Assembly (NCBI GenBank): GCA_964355015.1
Contig: CAYHCE010000003.1
Coordinates: 1-64,000 of the forward strand
Length of the DNA: 64,000 nt
Direction of reading: 5' to 3'
From: CAYHCE01 sp964355015
Lineage (GTDB): Bacteria; Cyanobacteriota; Cyanobacteriia; PCC-6307; Cyanobiaceae
A model generated the notes under the pieces. It saw only the letters and a program-made list of their open reading frames with translations, searched no databases and had not been told where the DNA came from. Shown here in pieces: positions 41,224 to 48,755 of this stretch. Numbering within the stretch: the first letter of the stretch is position 1; each line of letters begins with the position of its first letter. A program made the position numbers and the translations under genes.

Positions 41224-41787
41224 ATGTTCCCGCTGCGATCGGTCCAGACCGTCGAGCTGGAACCGGGCTGGCGGCTGGTCGAGCGGGTGAAGGCCCGTCC
41301 GGCGGGGCCGGTGAGGGTGGTGTTGGCCGTGCCGCCGCNNNNNNNNNNNNNNNNNNNNNNNNNNNNNNNNNNNNNNNNNNNNNNNNNNNNNNNNNNNNNN
41401 NNNNNNNNNNNNNNNNNNNNNNNNNNNNNNNNNNNNNNCGTAGGTGGATTCCTGGTTGTAGGTGCGTCCCTGGCGATCGGTCCATTCCACGGAGGTGGAA
41501 CCCGGCTGGCGCTCGGCCGAGCGGGTGACGGTGCGTCCGCCGGGGCCGGTGATGGTGGTGTTGCCCTTGCCGCCGCCGTAGGTGGATTCCTGGTTGTAGG
41601 TGCGTCCCTGGCGATCGGTCCATTCCACGGATTTGGAGCCGGGCTGGCGCTGTTTGGTCGAGCGGTTGACGGTGCGGCCGCCGGGACCGGTCAAGGTGGT
41701 GTCGGCCTTGGCGGGGGCGGTGATCAGGGCGTCGGAGACGGCCGTGAGCCCGAGTGCCGCGAGGGTCAGAAGGACGAAGGGTTTCAT
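41190..41787 (-). CDS. Secreted repeat protein, interrupted by assembly gap
   Basis: The protein starts MKPFVLLTLAALGLTAVSD with a signal peptide ending APAKAD. It then has repeats of about 43-46 residues, TTLTGPGGRTVNRS...QPGSKSVEWTDRQGRTYNQESTYGGGKGN. Two repeats precede the 100-N gap. After the gap a more diverged last repeat (TTLTGPAGRAFTRS...VWTDRSGNIYTRSSTWGGL) ends at the stop 41190-41192. The frames before and after the gap differ, but only because the N run has arbitrary length. The real copy number is unknown. Function unknown; probably surface or periplasmic. Confidence 0.78.
41339..41438. other. Assembly gap of 100 N
   Basis: A run of exactly 100 undetermined bases, the conventional length for a gap of unknown size. 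It falls inside a tandem-repeat coding region, which explains why assembly failed. Confidence 0.97.
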
Positions 41788-41884
41788 GGTGGGCGCCTCG
41801 TTTCTTGAAGGACGCACCCAATCTCACGCACGCCTGTGAATCAGCCATGTCCGGAATCGCACCCAGCTATGACCAGATGCGTCC

Positions 41885-42769
41885 TCAGCGGGGATGCCGC
41901 TGCATCAGGCGCCGCACCTCGCCGGCGTGGTAGCTGCTGCGGGTGAGCGGTGAACTCACCACCTGCAGGAATCCCAGCGCCCCTTCCCCTTCGCTGAGGA
42001 AGCGGGCGAACTGGTCGGGATGGACGAACCGCTGCACGGGCAGATGCTTCGGCCCGGGCGACAGGTACTGGCCGATCGTCACGATGTCCACACGGTGGGC
42101 GCGCAGATCGGCCAGTACCTCGATCACTTCCGCATCGGTTTCGCCCAGCCCCACCATCAGCCCTGATTTCGTGTAGGTGCGCGGCCAGCCTTCGCGCACC
42201 CGTCGCAGCAGTTCCAGCGAGCGCGGGTAGATCCCCTGGGGCCGCACCTGGCGGTAGAGCCGCGGCACGGTTTCGATGTTGTGGTTGAGCACGTCCGGTG
42301 CCCCCGCCATCACGGCGGCCAGGGCATCCCAGTTGCCGCAGAAATCGGGCAGCAGCAGCTCGATCGTTGTGCCTGGGCACCGGCGCCGCACCTCCGTGAG
42401 GCAGGCCACGAACTGGCTGGCCCCGCCATCGTCCAGGTCATCGCGGTTCACTGAGGTGATCACCACATGGGAGAGCCCCATGCGGCTCACCGCCTCCCCC
42501 AATCGCACGGGCTCGGTGGGGTCAAGGGCACGCACGCTCCTGTCGAAGTCGATGTCGCAGTAGGGACAGGCGCGGGTGCAGCCCGGGCCCATGATCAGAA
42601 AGGTGGCGGTGCCGCCCGCGAAGCATTCGCCGATGTTGGGACAGCTGGCTTCCTGGCAGACGGTGTTGAGCTTCAGGTCCACCAGCAGATCGGCCACGGC
42701 ACCGATCCGTTCGCGCTGGGGCGCCTTGACACGCAGCCAGTCGGGTTTGAGCAGGGCGTCTGGAGCCAT
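41885..42769 (-). CDS. lipA: Lipoyl synthase
   Basis: This radical SAM enzyme of 294 residues inserts two sulfurs into protein-bound octanoyl groups. The auxiliary cluster cysteines are in CQEASCPNIGEC, and the radical SAM motif is CTRACPYC (CX3CX2C). VITSVNRDDLDDGGASQF, LLPDFCGNWDAL, HNIETVPRLYRQVRP and the C-terminal RSSYHAGEV complete the family pattern. The ATG at 42769 gives the normal length; the longer open frame upstream is antisense to the tRNA-Pro/cobJ region. It lies 126 bp from the tRNA-Pro gene. Confidence 0.96.
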   Translation of the reverse strand: MAPDALLKPDWLRVKAPQRERIGAVADLLVDLKLNTVCQEASCPNIGECFAGGTATFLIMGPGCTRACPYCDIDFDRSVRALDPTEPVRLGEAVSRMGLSHVVITSVNRDDLDDGGASQFVACLTEVRRRCPGTTIELLLPDFCGNWDALAAVMAGAPDVLNHNIETVPRLYRQVRPQGIYPRSLELLRRVREGWPRTYTKSGLMVGLGETDAEVIEVLADLRAHRVDIVTIGQYLSPGPKHLPVQRFVHPDQFARFLSEGEGALGFLQVVSSPLTRSSYHAGEVRRLMQRHPR

Positions 42770-42894
42770 CGCCGCCTGGATCCTGGGGTCCGACTCTAGA
42801 AACCGGAGCCAGAGGCGCCGCCCACGTTCGCCGCTCCTGGGCCAGCCCGCCACCGGACGGAAGGGCCGCCGCGATCCCGTAAAGTTCGGCTCGG

Positions 42895-42968
42895 CGGGAT
42901 GTAGCGCAGCTTGGTAGCGCACTTCGTTCGGGACGAAGGGGCCGCAGGTTCGAATCCTGTCATCCCGA
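42895..42968 (+). tRNA. tRNA-Pro (anticodon CGG)
   Basis: The acceptor arms CGGGATG and CATCCCG pair exactly, with discriminator A. The D arm is GCGC...GCGC, the anticodon stem CTTCG/CGAAG encloses TTCGGGA with anticodon CGG (Pro), and the T arm contains GGTTCGAATCC. No CCA is encoded. Confidence 0.95.
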
Positions 42969-42975
42969 TTGATTC

Positions 42976-44781
42976 TCAGCTCAGTTCGGCACCCGGGTAG
43001 CCGCGGGGGGTCACCACCTTCCCGTCTTGAAGGCGCGTGCTGCTGTTGCCGATCAGCACCAGGCTCAGCATGTCCACCCGCTCGAGGGGCAGATCCCCGA
43101 GCCGGTGCAGCTCCACCCGCTCCTCGGTCCGGCCCAGCTGTCGTGCCAGCACCACGGGGGTGTCGGCCCGCCGTTCCTCCAGCAGAAGCTCGCGGGCCCT
43201 GCCCAGCTGCCAGTCGCGGCCCAGGGAGCGTGGGTTGTAGAGCGCCACGACGAAATCGCCGGCAGCGGCGGCCCGCAGACGCCGCTCGATCGTGTCCCAG
43301 GGGGTGAGCCGATCGCTGAGGCTGATGGTGCAGAAGTCGTGCATCAGCGGGGCACCGGCGTGGGCGGCCGCCAGCTGCAGCGCCGAGAGGCCGGGATGCA
43401 CCGTGAAGCCGGGTCGCTCCGCCGCCGTCCGCTCCAGCCAGAGCTCCAGCGCCAGGCCGGCCATGCCGTAGATGCCGCTCTCCCCTGATGACACCAGCGC
43501 CACCGTCAGCCCCTGGCTGGCCAGGTCCAGTGCCTGACGGCAGCGGTCCCGCTCCCGGGTGAGCTGTCCGTCGCGGCGCAGTTGATCCGGCCGTCGCAAC
43601 GGTTCGAGCAGATCGAGGTAAAGGCCATAGCCCAGCCATACGCTGCTTTCCGCCAGGGCGCGTCGGGCATCGGGCGTGACCAGATCCAGCCGGCCCGGTC
43701 CGCTCCCCACCAGATGGAGCTGGCCACGGAGCGGTGCCCACTGCAGCTCGGCCCGGGCCACGGCCAGGGTGGCCGCCCCCCGCTCGCCCTCGCCGGCGTG
43801 CTCGATCCGCTTGTGCATCAGCAGCGATCCCTGCGGGCCTGCGGCCAGCAGGGCGGCGGCTTCCGCCACGCTCGCCGTTCCCATCTCCCGCTGTACGGCC
43901 TGCGAGGGTGTCGGCACCGGCACCGGTGCCAGCTGAGCGGCGCTGAACAGCCGCAGCGACCAGCCGCGCCGTTCGGCCAGGGCGAGCAGGGCCGGCTCGT
44001 CCCCCTTGCGGTCCACGCTGGCGAGGCCGGCGACGGCTGCCGGCGCCAGCTGCCCCTCCGCCAGTGCCCGCTCCACCATCCGCTCCAGCAGGCAGGCACT
44101 GGTGTCGCGTTCGCAGCCGAGGCCCAGCCAGAGGCTCGGGGGGTGCCAGCGGCAGCCGGAGCCCTGCCGGTGGCTGATCACCAGGGACGGGGGGACTGGC
44201 CCGGCCGTGCACCCAGCCGTGGGACCCTCCGAAGCCGCTGCCTGCTCCAGCAGGGTCGCGGCCGCTCCGAGTTCCCGCCACAGAGGTGAGCCGCAGTCCT
44301 GGCGGAGAGCGATCGGTCCGTTCCGGGCCGCAGTCCGCATCAGGGCGTCCCAGTCGCCGCCGCCGCGACGCCAGCCCCAGGCCTCACCGAAACTGTCCAG
44401 CGGCAGCCGGCCGCCGCCGCTGCTGCTGCCCGTGAGTACGGCCTCCCCGCCCAGCAGCGCGGCGACCCGCTGACTGAGGCGTTCCGCCCCGCCGACATGC
44501 CCGCCCAGCAGCGGGATCGCGAAGCGACCGGCCGGATCCACCACCACCACCGCTGGATCCAGGTGCTTGCCGCGCAGCAGGGGCGCCACCAGCCGGGTGA
44601 CCGCCCCGCAGGCGCCGACCACGACGAAGGCCGCTGCGCTGGTCCAGTGCTCGGCGAGGAAGGCGGCGGCCGGAGTGCCGACAGGTGCCAGCTCCTGCAC
44701 CAGATCGGCCTGTAACAGCCCCTCAAGCACAGAGGCCCCGGCGGGGCTCAGGGCCAGGCCCCGATGGATGCGATCGCTCAT
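42976..44781 (-). CDS. cobJ: Fused CbiG / precorrin-3B C17-methyltransferase (CobJ/CbiH)
   Basis: This 601-residue bifunctional cobalamin-pathway protein has two parts. Residues 1 to about 345 are CbiG-like (hydrolase opening the ring A lactone): FVVVGACGAVTRLVAPLL, LLGGHVGGAERL, LWLGLGCERDTSA and VAGLASVDRKGDEPAL. Residues about 355-601 are the SAM-dependent tetrapyrrole methylase: LHLVGSGPGRLDLVTPDARRAL, WLGYGLYLDLL, VSSGESGIYGMAGLALEL, HPGLSALQLAAAHAGAPLMHDF, ISLSDRLTPWDTIERRL and VALYNPRS. Such fusions are common in cyanobacteria. Its end lies 7 bp from the tRNA-Pro gene on the opposite strand. Confidence 0.93.
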   Translation of the reverse strand: MSDRIHRGLALSPAGASVLEGLLQADLVQELAPVGTPAAAFLAEHWTSAAAFVVVGACGAVTRLVAPLLRGKHLDPAVVVVDPAGRFAIPLLGGHVGGAERLSQRVAALLGGEAVLTGSSSGGGRLPLDSFGEAWGWRRGGGDWDALMRTAARNGPIALRQDCGSPLWRELGAAATLLEQAAASEGPTAGCTAGPVPPSLVISHRQGSGCRWHPPSLWLGLGCERDTSACLLERMVERALAEGQLAPAAVAGLASVDRKGDEPALLALAERRGWSLRLFSAAQLAPVPVPTPSQAVQREMGTASVAEAAALLAAGPQGSLLMHKRIEHAGEGERGAATLAVARAELQWAPLRGQLHLVGSGPGRLDLVTPDARRALAESSVWLGYGLYLDLLEPLRRPDQLRRDGQLTRERDRCRQALDLASQGLTVALVSSGESGIYGMAGLALELWLERTAAERPGFTVHPGLSALQLAAAHAGAPLMHDFCTISLSDRLTPWDTIERRLRAAAAGDFVVALYNPRSLGRDWQLGRARELLLEERRADTPVVLARQLGRTEERVELHRLGDLPLERVDMLSLVLIGNSSTRLQDGKVVTPRGYPGAELS

Positions 44782-44811
44782 CCCCCGAACCTGGCACGCA
44801 GCCGGAGCCGC

Positions 44812-45993
44812 TCAGGGCATCCCGGTCGGGTCGGGTGCCGTCGCCGCTGGGGTTGCGTCTGCCGACGCCCCGGCGGGTTCCTCTTCCTCTTCCTCTTCCT
44901 GTTGTTGTTGGACGGCTTCTTGCTGTCTGCCGGCTTCTTCTTGCTTGGCCGGGGCTGGTTCACCGGATTCTTCGGGTTCGCTCCCAGCCGGCATCGGCTC
45001 GAGCTCCACCGGTTCGAGGGTCACCGCTGCAGGGGCCGGTGCGGCGGTGGCGGCGGGCGGCAGTCCGAGCAGGCGGTCCCGGTTGTCGGCGTCCAGGGGG
45101 CCGTTCTGCCAGACACGCGCGCCGCCGGGAACCAGCTGCAGCTCCTGGACCAGGCTGTTGAAGGGTGGATTCAGCGGCTCCCCCAGGCCGTCGAGCAGCT
45201 CCAGCTGCAGGGCATTGCTGCCGTTGCGCAGTCCCTTCAGCCAGATGGGGGTCTGGTGATCCACCAGGAAGCTGTCGCCGTTGAGGCTGATCCGCAGCCG
45301 CCAGCGTCGGTCGTCGGCACTCAGCTGCTGCAGGGGAGCGTCGACCAGCAACCAGTCGATCAGTACCGGCTCTGCCAGGACCAGATCGCTGGGGGTGGTG
45401 CTGATCAGCTGGGGGGTGTCCGGCGCCGGCTGCGTGGTCGGATTGGGGGCCACCCGGTGCAGCCGGATCTGCTCCCACGCCCCCGGGTCCTTCACCGCTT
45501 CGCCCCAGGGCCGGGCGGCGTAGACGGTGAGGCGATGGCTGCCGGGGGTCAGAGGGGGCATCGGCACGGTCAGCTGTTGCTCCAGCCCCGCCTCCTGCGT
45601 CCCGGCGCCGCTGCGCAGATCCGCCGGCCCGTCGCCGGTGGCGCCGATCCGAACCGGCGCGCTTTGATCGAGCTGGACCACAAGATGGGAGCCCAGACCC
45701 AGCTCTCCGGCGTCGACCAGGGGCCAGTCCGTGACGGCCAGTTCCAGCGTCCAGGCTCCCGCCGGCAGAACCGCATCGTTGGCCGGGGCGAGAATCCGCA
45801 GCCGCGGCTCGTGCGCCCTCAGGGCCTGCCGCAGCTGCTGGGTGCCGGCGGGCGGCGCCACTTCCCTCAGGCCACCCGCCGGCACCGCCGGGTCCGGGGA
45901 CGGGGAGGAGGGCCGCAGGCTCCAGCCCCCGCCGAGCAGCACGGCCAGGCAGAGCAGTGCCACCCCAAGACTGCGCCGAACCGCCGCCAGCAT
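44812..45993 (-). CDS. Membrane-anchored or exported hypothetical protein with acidic Gln/Glu tail
   Basis: This 393-residue protein starts with a signal anchor (MLAAVRRSLGVALLCLAVLLGGGWSL). The body looks beta-rich and domain-like: ILAPANDAVLPAGAWTLELAV, LTPGSHRLTVYAARPWGE, then LQQLSADDRRWRLRISLNG and GSNALQLELLDGLGEPLNPPF, resembling immunoglobulin-like folds. The last 60 residues are low-complexity, including a run of seven Glu after QQQQ, and Ala/Pro. I do not recognise a family. The start at 45993 is preferred since upstream codons are not coding-like. It ends 30 bp before the cbiG-cobJ gene. Confidence 0.75.
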   Translation of the reverse strand: MLAAVRRSLGVALLCLAVLLGGGWSLRPSSPSPDPAVPAGGLREVAPPAGTQQLRQALRAHEPRLRILAPANDAVLPAGAWTLELAVTDWPLVDAGELGLGSHLVVQLDQSAPVRIGATGDGPADLRSGAGTQEAGLEQQLTVPMPPLTPGSHRLTVYAARPWGEAVKDPGAWEQIRLHRVAPNPTTQPAPDTPQLISTTPSDLVLAEPVLIDWLLVDAPLQQLSADDRRWRLRISLNGDSFLVDHQTPIWLKGLRNGSNALQLELLDGLGEPLNPPFNSLVQELQLVPGGARVWQNGPLDADNRDRLLGLPPAATAAPAPAAVTLEPVELEPMPAGSEPEESGEPAPAKQEEAGRQQEAVQQQQEEEEEEEPAGASADATPAATAPDPTGMP

Positions 45994-46430
45994 GCGAATC
46001 ACTCCCGTGTGTGTCACACCAGAGCTGCATTCTGCTGAGCGGGCCGCCGAAAAGTAAAAATGATGCTGAATGCAGCCCCAGATCAGCATCGGTTTGGATA
46101 ACACAAGGGCCCTACAGCACTGCTGATCAGTGATAGGCAGCACCTGGCAGAGCCCTGTCCCTGACAGGGGAGCCACTGGATTAAACCTTTGTTACTTCCC
46201 GCCCAGGGCGCTTGAAACTGGCCCTTATACTTCCGCCAGCGGTCCCCTCATAGGGGCCCCAGCTCCAGTTGTGGCAATGGGTTTCGGTCCTTCGCCGGGC
46301 TCCCGCCGCACTGGCGCCCATGGCGCCACGGCTCTCCGCCCGCCGCGCCGTGAGGCCCACCGTCCGTGCTTTCGGGCCCGGTCGGAGGGGTGGACCTCCA
46401 CCTCGATCCCGTCCCTCGAGGAACGTCTCG
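45994..46430 (+). promoter_or_regulatory. psaA: psaA upstream region with long leader
   Basis: These 437 bases lie between divergent genes. A TATACT box at 46226-46231 is a candidate -10 element, which would give a leader of about 190 bases. A 7-bp hairpin (46153-46159 with 46163-46169) and TTTGTTACTT near 46188 lie upstream; the latter loosely resembles RpaB/HLR1 boxes. A short inverted repeat CCCCT-CAT-AGGGG lies at about 46245-46257. The promoter call is by inspection only. Confidence 0.4.
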
Positions 46431-48734
46431 ATGACCATCAGCCCACCAGAGCGTGGGAAAACGGCGGATGCCAAGGTCGACAGGAACACCGTTCCTGCCA
46501 CCTTCGAACTGTTCGGCAAGCCCGGCCATTTCGATCGCACCCTCGCCAAAGGTCCCAAAACCACCACCTGGGTTTGGAACCTCCACGCCAACGCTCACGA
46601 TTTCGACAGCCACACGAGCGATCTTGAAGAGGTCTCCCGGAAGATCTTCAGCGCTCACTTCGGCCATCTGGCCGTCATCTTCATCTGGTTGAGCGGCGCC
46701 TTCTACCACGGGGCCCGCTTCTCCAACTACACCGGCTGGCTGGCCGACCCCCTGCACGTCAAACCCAGTGCGCAGGTGGTGTGGCCGATCTTCGGCCAGG
46801 AAATTCTCAACGCCGATGTGGGTGCCGGTTTCCACGGCATCCAGATCACCTCAGGCCTGTTCCACGTTTGGAGAGCCTGGGGTTTCACCAGTGAATACCA
46901 GTTGCTCTGTACGGCAATCGGTGCCCTGGTGATGGCCGGCCTGATGCTCAATGCCGGTGTTTTCCACTACCACAAGGCAGCCCCCAAGCTCGAGTGGTTC
47001 CAGAACGTTGAGTCCATGCTCAACCACCACCTGGCTGGCCTGCTGGGTCTGGGTTCGCTCTCCTGGACAGGACACCTCCTGCACGTGTCCCTGCCCACCA
47101 CCCAGCTGATGGACGCCATCGACGCCGGCAAACCGCTGGTGCTCAATGGCAAGACCATCGCTTCGGTGGCGGACATTCCACTGCCCCATGAGTTTCTGAA
47201 CCAGGACCTGATTTCTCAGCTTTTCCCTGGATTCGGGGCGGGTCTCTCCCCCTTCTTCACCGGCAACTGGGCCGCCTACAGCGATTTCCTCACCTTCAAG
47301 GGTGGCTTGAATCCTGTCACCGGCAGCCTCTGGATGACCGACATCGCCCATCACCACCTGGCGATCGCCGTTCTGTTCATCATCGCCGGCCACCAGTACC
47401 GCACCAACTGGGGCATCGGTCACAGCATCAAGGAGATCCTGGAGGGCCAGAAGGGTGATCCCCTGTTGTTCCCGGCTCCCAATGGTCACGATGGCCTGTT
47501 CGAGTTCATGACAACCTCCTGGCATGCCCAGTTGGCCGTGAACCTGGCCCTGCTCGGCTCCTTGAGCATCATCGTGGCGCATCACATGTATGCGATGCCT
47601 CCCTACCCCTACATCGGGATCGATTACCCAACGCAGTTGTCGCTGTTCACCCACCACATGTGGATTGGCGGTTTCATCATCGTTGGAGCCGGTGCCCACG
47701 CGGCCATCGCGCTGATCCGTGATTACGACCCCGCCAAGCACATTGATAACGTGCTGGACCGGGTGCTCAAGGCCAGGGATGCCCTGATCAGCCACCTCAA
47801 CTGGGTGTGCATTTTCCTTGGCTTCCACAGCTTCGGCCTCTACATCCACAACGACACCATGCGTGCCCTGGGCCGGCCCCAGGACATGTTCAGCGACACC
47901 GCCATTCAGCTGCAGCCCGTCTTCGCTCAGTGGATCCAGGGTCTGCACGCCGCCGCTGCCGGCACCACCGCGCCCAATGCGCTGGCCGGCGTGAGCGAGG
48001 TGTTCAACGGTGCCGTCGTCGCCGTGGGCGGCAAGGTGGCCGCCGGTCCGATCCCCCTGGGAACGGCCGACTTCATGGTCCACCACATCCATGCCTTCAC
48101 GATCCACGTCACCGTGCTGATCCTCCTGAAGGGTGTGCTCTACAGCCGCAGCTCCAGGCTTGTCCCCGACAAGGCGAACCTGGGCTTCCGCTTCCCCTGC
48201 GACGGCCCCGGCCGTGGCGGTACCTGCCAGGTTTCGGCTTGGGACCATGTGTTCCTCGGCCTGTTCTGGATGTACAACTCCATCTCCATCGTGATCTTCC
48301 ACTTCAGCTGGAAGATGCAGAGCGATGTCTGGGGCACTGTGAATGCGGACGGCACCGTCTCGCACATCACGAACGGGAACTTCGCCCAGAGCGCCATCAC
48401 CATCAATGGCTGGCTGCGCGATTTCCTCTGGGCTCAGGCCGCACAGGTGATCAACAGCTACGGCTCGTCCTCCAGTGCCTACGGCCTGATGTTCCTCGGC
48501 GCCCACTTCGTCTGGGCCTTCAGCCTCATGTTCCTGTTCAGCGGCCGCGGCTACTGGCAGGAGCTGATTGAGTCCATCGTCTGGGCTCACAACAAGCTGA
48601 AGGTGGCTCCTGCCATCCAGCCTCGTGCGCTGAGCATCACCCAGGGCCGTGCCGTCGGCGTTGCCCACTACCTCCTGGGCGGTATCGCAACCACCTGGGC
48701 GTTCTTCCTGGCCCGACTTGTCGCGGTCGGCTGA
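46431..48734 (+). CDS. psaA: Photosystem I P700 chlorophyll a apoprotein A1
   Basis: This 767-residue reaction-centre subunit, with eleven membrane helices, binds half of P700, antenna chlorophylls, phylloquinone A1-A and, with PsaB, the FX cluster. The FX loop FPCDGPGRGGTCQVSAWD holds its two cysteine ligands. Other family stretches are KTTTWVWNLHANAHDFDSH, LFHVWRAWGFTSEYQL and SSSAYGLMFLGAHFVWAFSLMF. The start MTISPPERGKTADAKV matches Synechococcus homologues; a longer open frame upstream is not conserved. It forms an operon with psaB 21 bp downstream. Confidence 0.99.
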   Translation: MTISPPERGKTADAKVDRNTVPATFELFGKPGHFDRTLAKGPKTTTWVWNLHANAHDFDSHTSDLEEVSRKIFSAHFGHLAVIFIWLSGAFYHGARFSNYTGWLADPLHVKPSAQVVWPIFGQEILNADVGAGFHGIQITSGLFHVWRAWGFTSEYQLLCTAIGALVMAGLMLNAGVFHYHKAAPKLEWFQNVESMLNHHLAGLLGLGSLSWTGHLLHVSLPTTQLMDAIDAGKPLVLNGKTIASVADIPLPHEFLNQDLISQLFPGFGAGLSPFFTGNWAAYSDFLTFKGGLNPVTGSLWMTDIAHHHLAIAVLFIIAGHQYRTNWGIGHSIKEILEGQKGDPLLFPAPNGHDGLFEFMTTSWHAQLAVNLALLGSLSIIVAHHMYAMPPYPYIGIDYPTQLSLFTHHMWIGGFIIVGAGAHAAIALIRDYDPAKHIDNVLDRVLKARDALISHLNWVCIFLGFHSFGLYIHNDTMRALGRPQDMFSDTAIQLQPVFAQWIQGLHAAAAGTTAPNALAGVSEVFNGAVVAVGGKVAAGPIPLGTADFMVHHIHAFTIHVTVLILLKGVLYSRSSRLVPDKANLGFRFPCDGPGRGGTCQVSAWDHVFLGLFWMYNSISIVIFHFSWKMQSDVWGTVNADGTVSHITNGNFAQSAITINGWLRDFLWAQAAQVINSYGSSSSAYGLMFLGAHFVWAFSLMFLFSGRGYWQELIESIVWAHNKLKVAPAIQPRALSITQGRAVGVAHYLLGGIATTWAFFLARLVAVG

Positions 48735-48755
48735 CCTCACTCCTGACCTTTCCAC

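Noticed and set aside
42770..44281. Minus-strand frame joining lipA to a large upstream Gly/Arg-rich domain
   Set aside because: It passes through the tRNA-Pro gene region and is a shifted reading of the cbiG-cobJ gene. lipA is full length from 42769.
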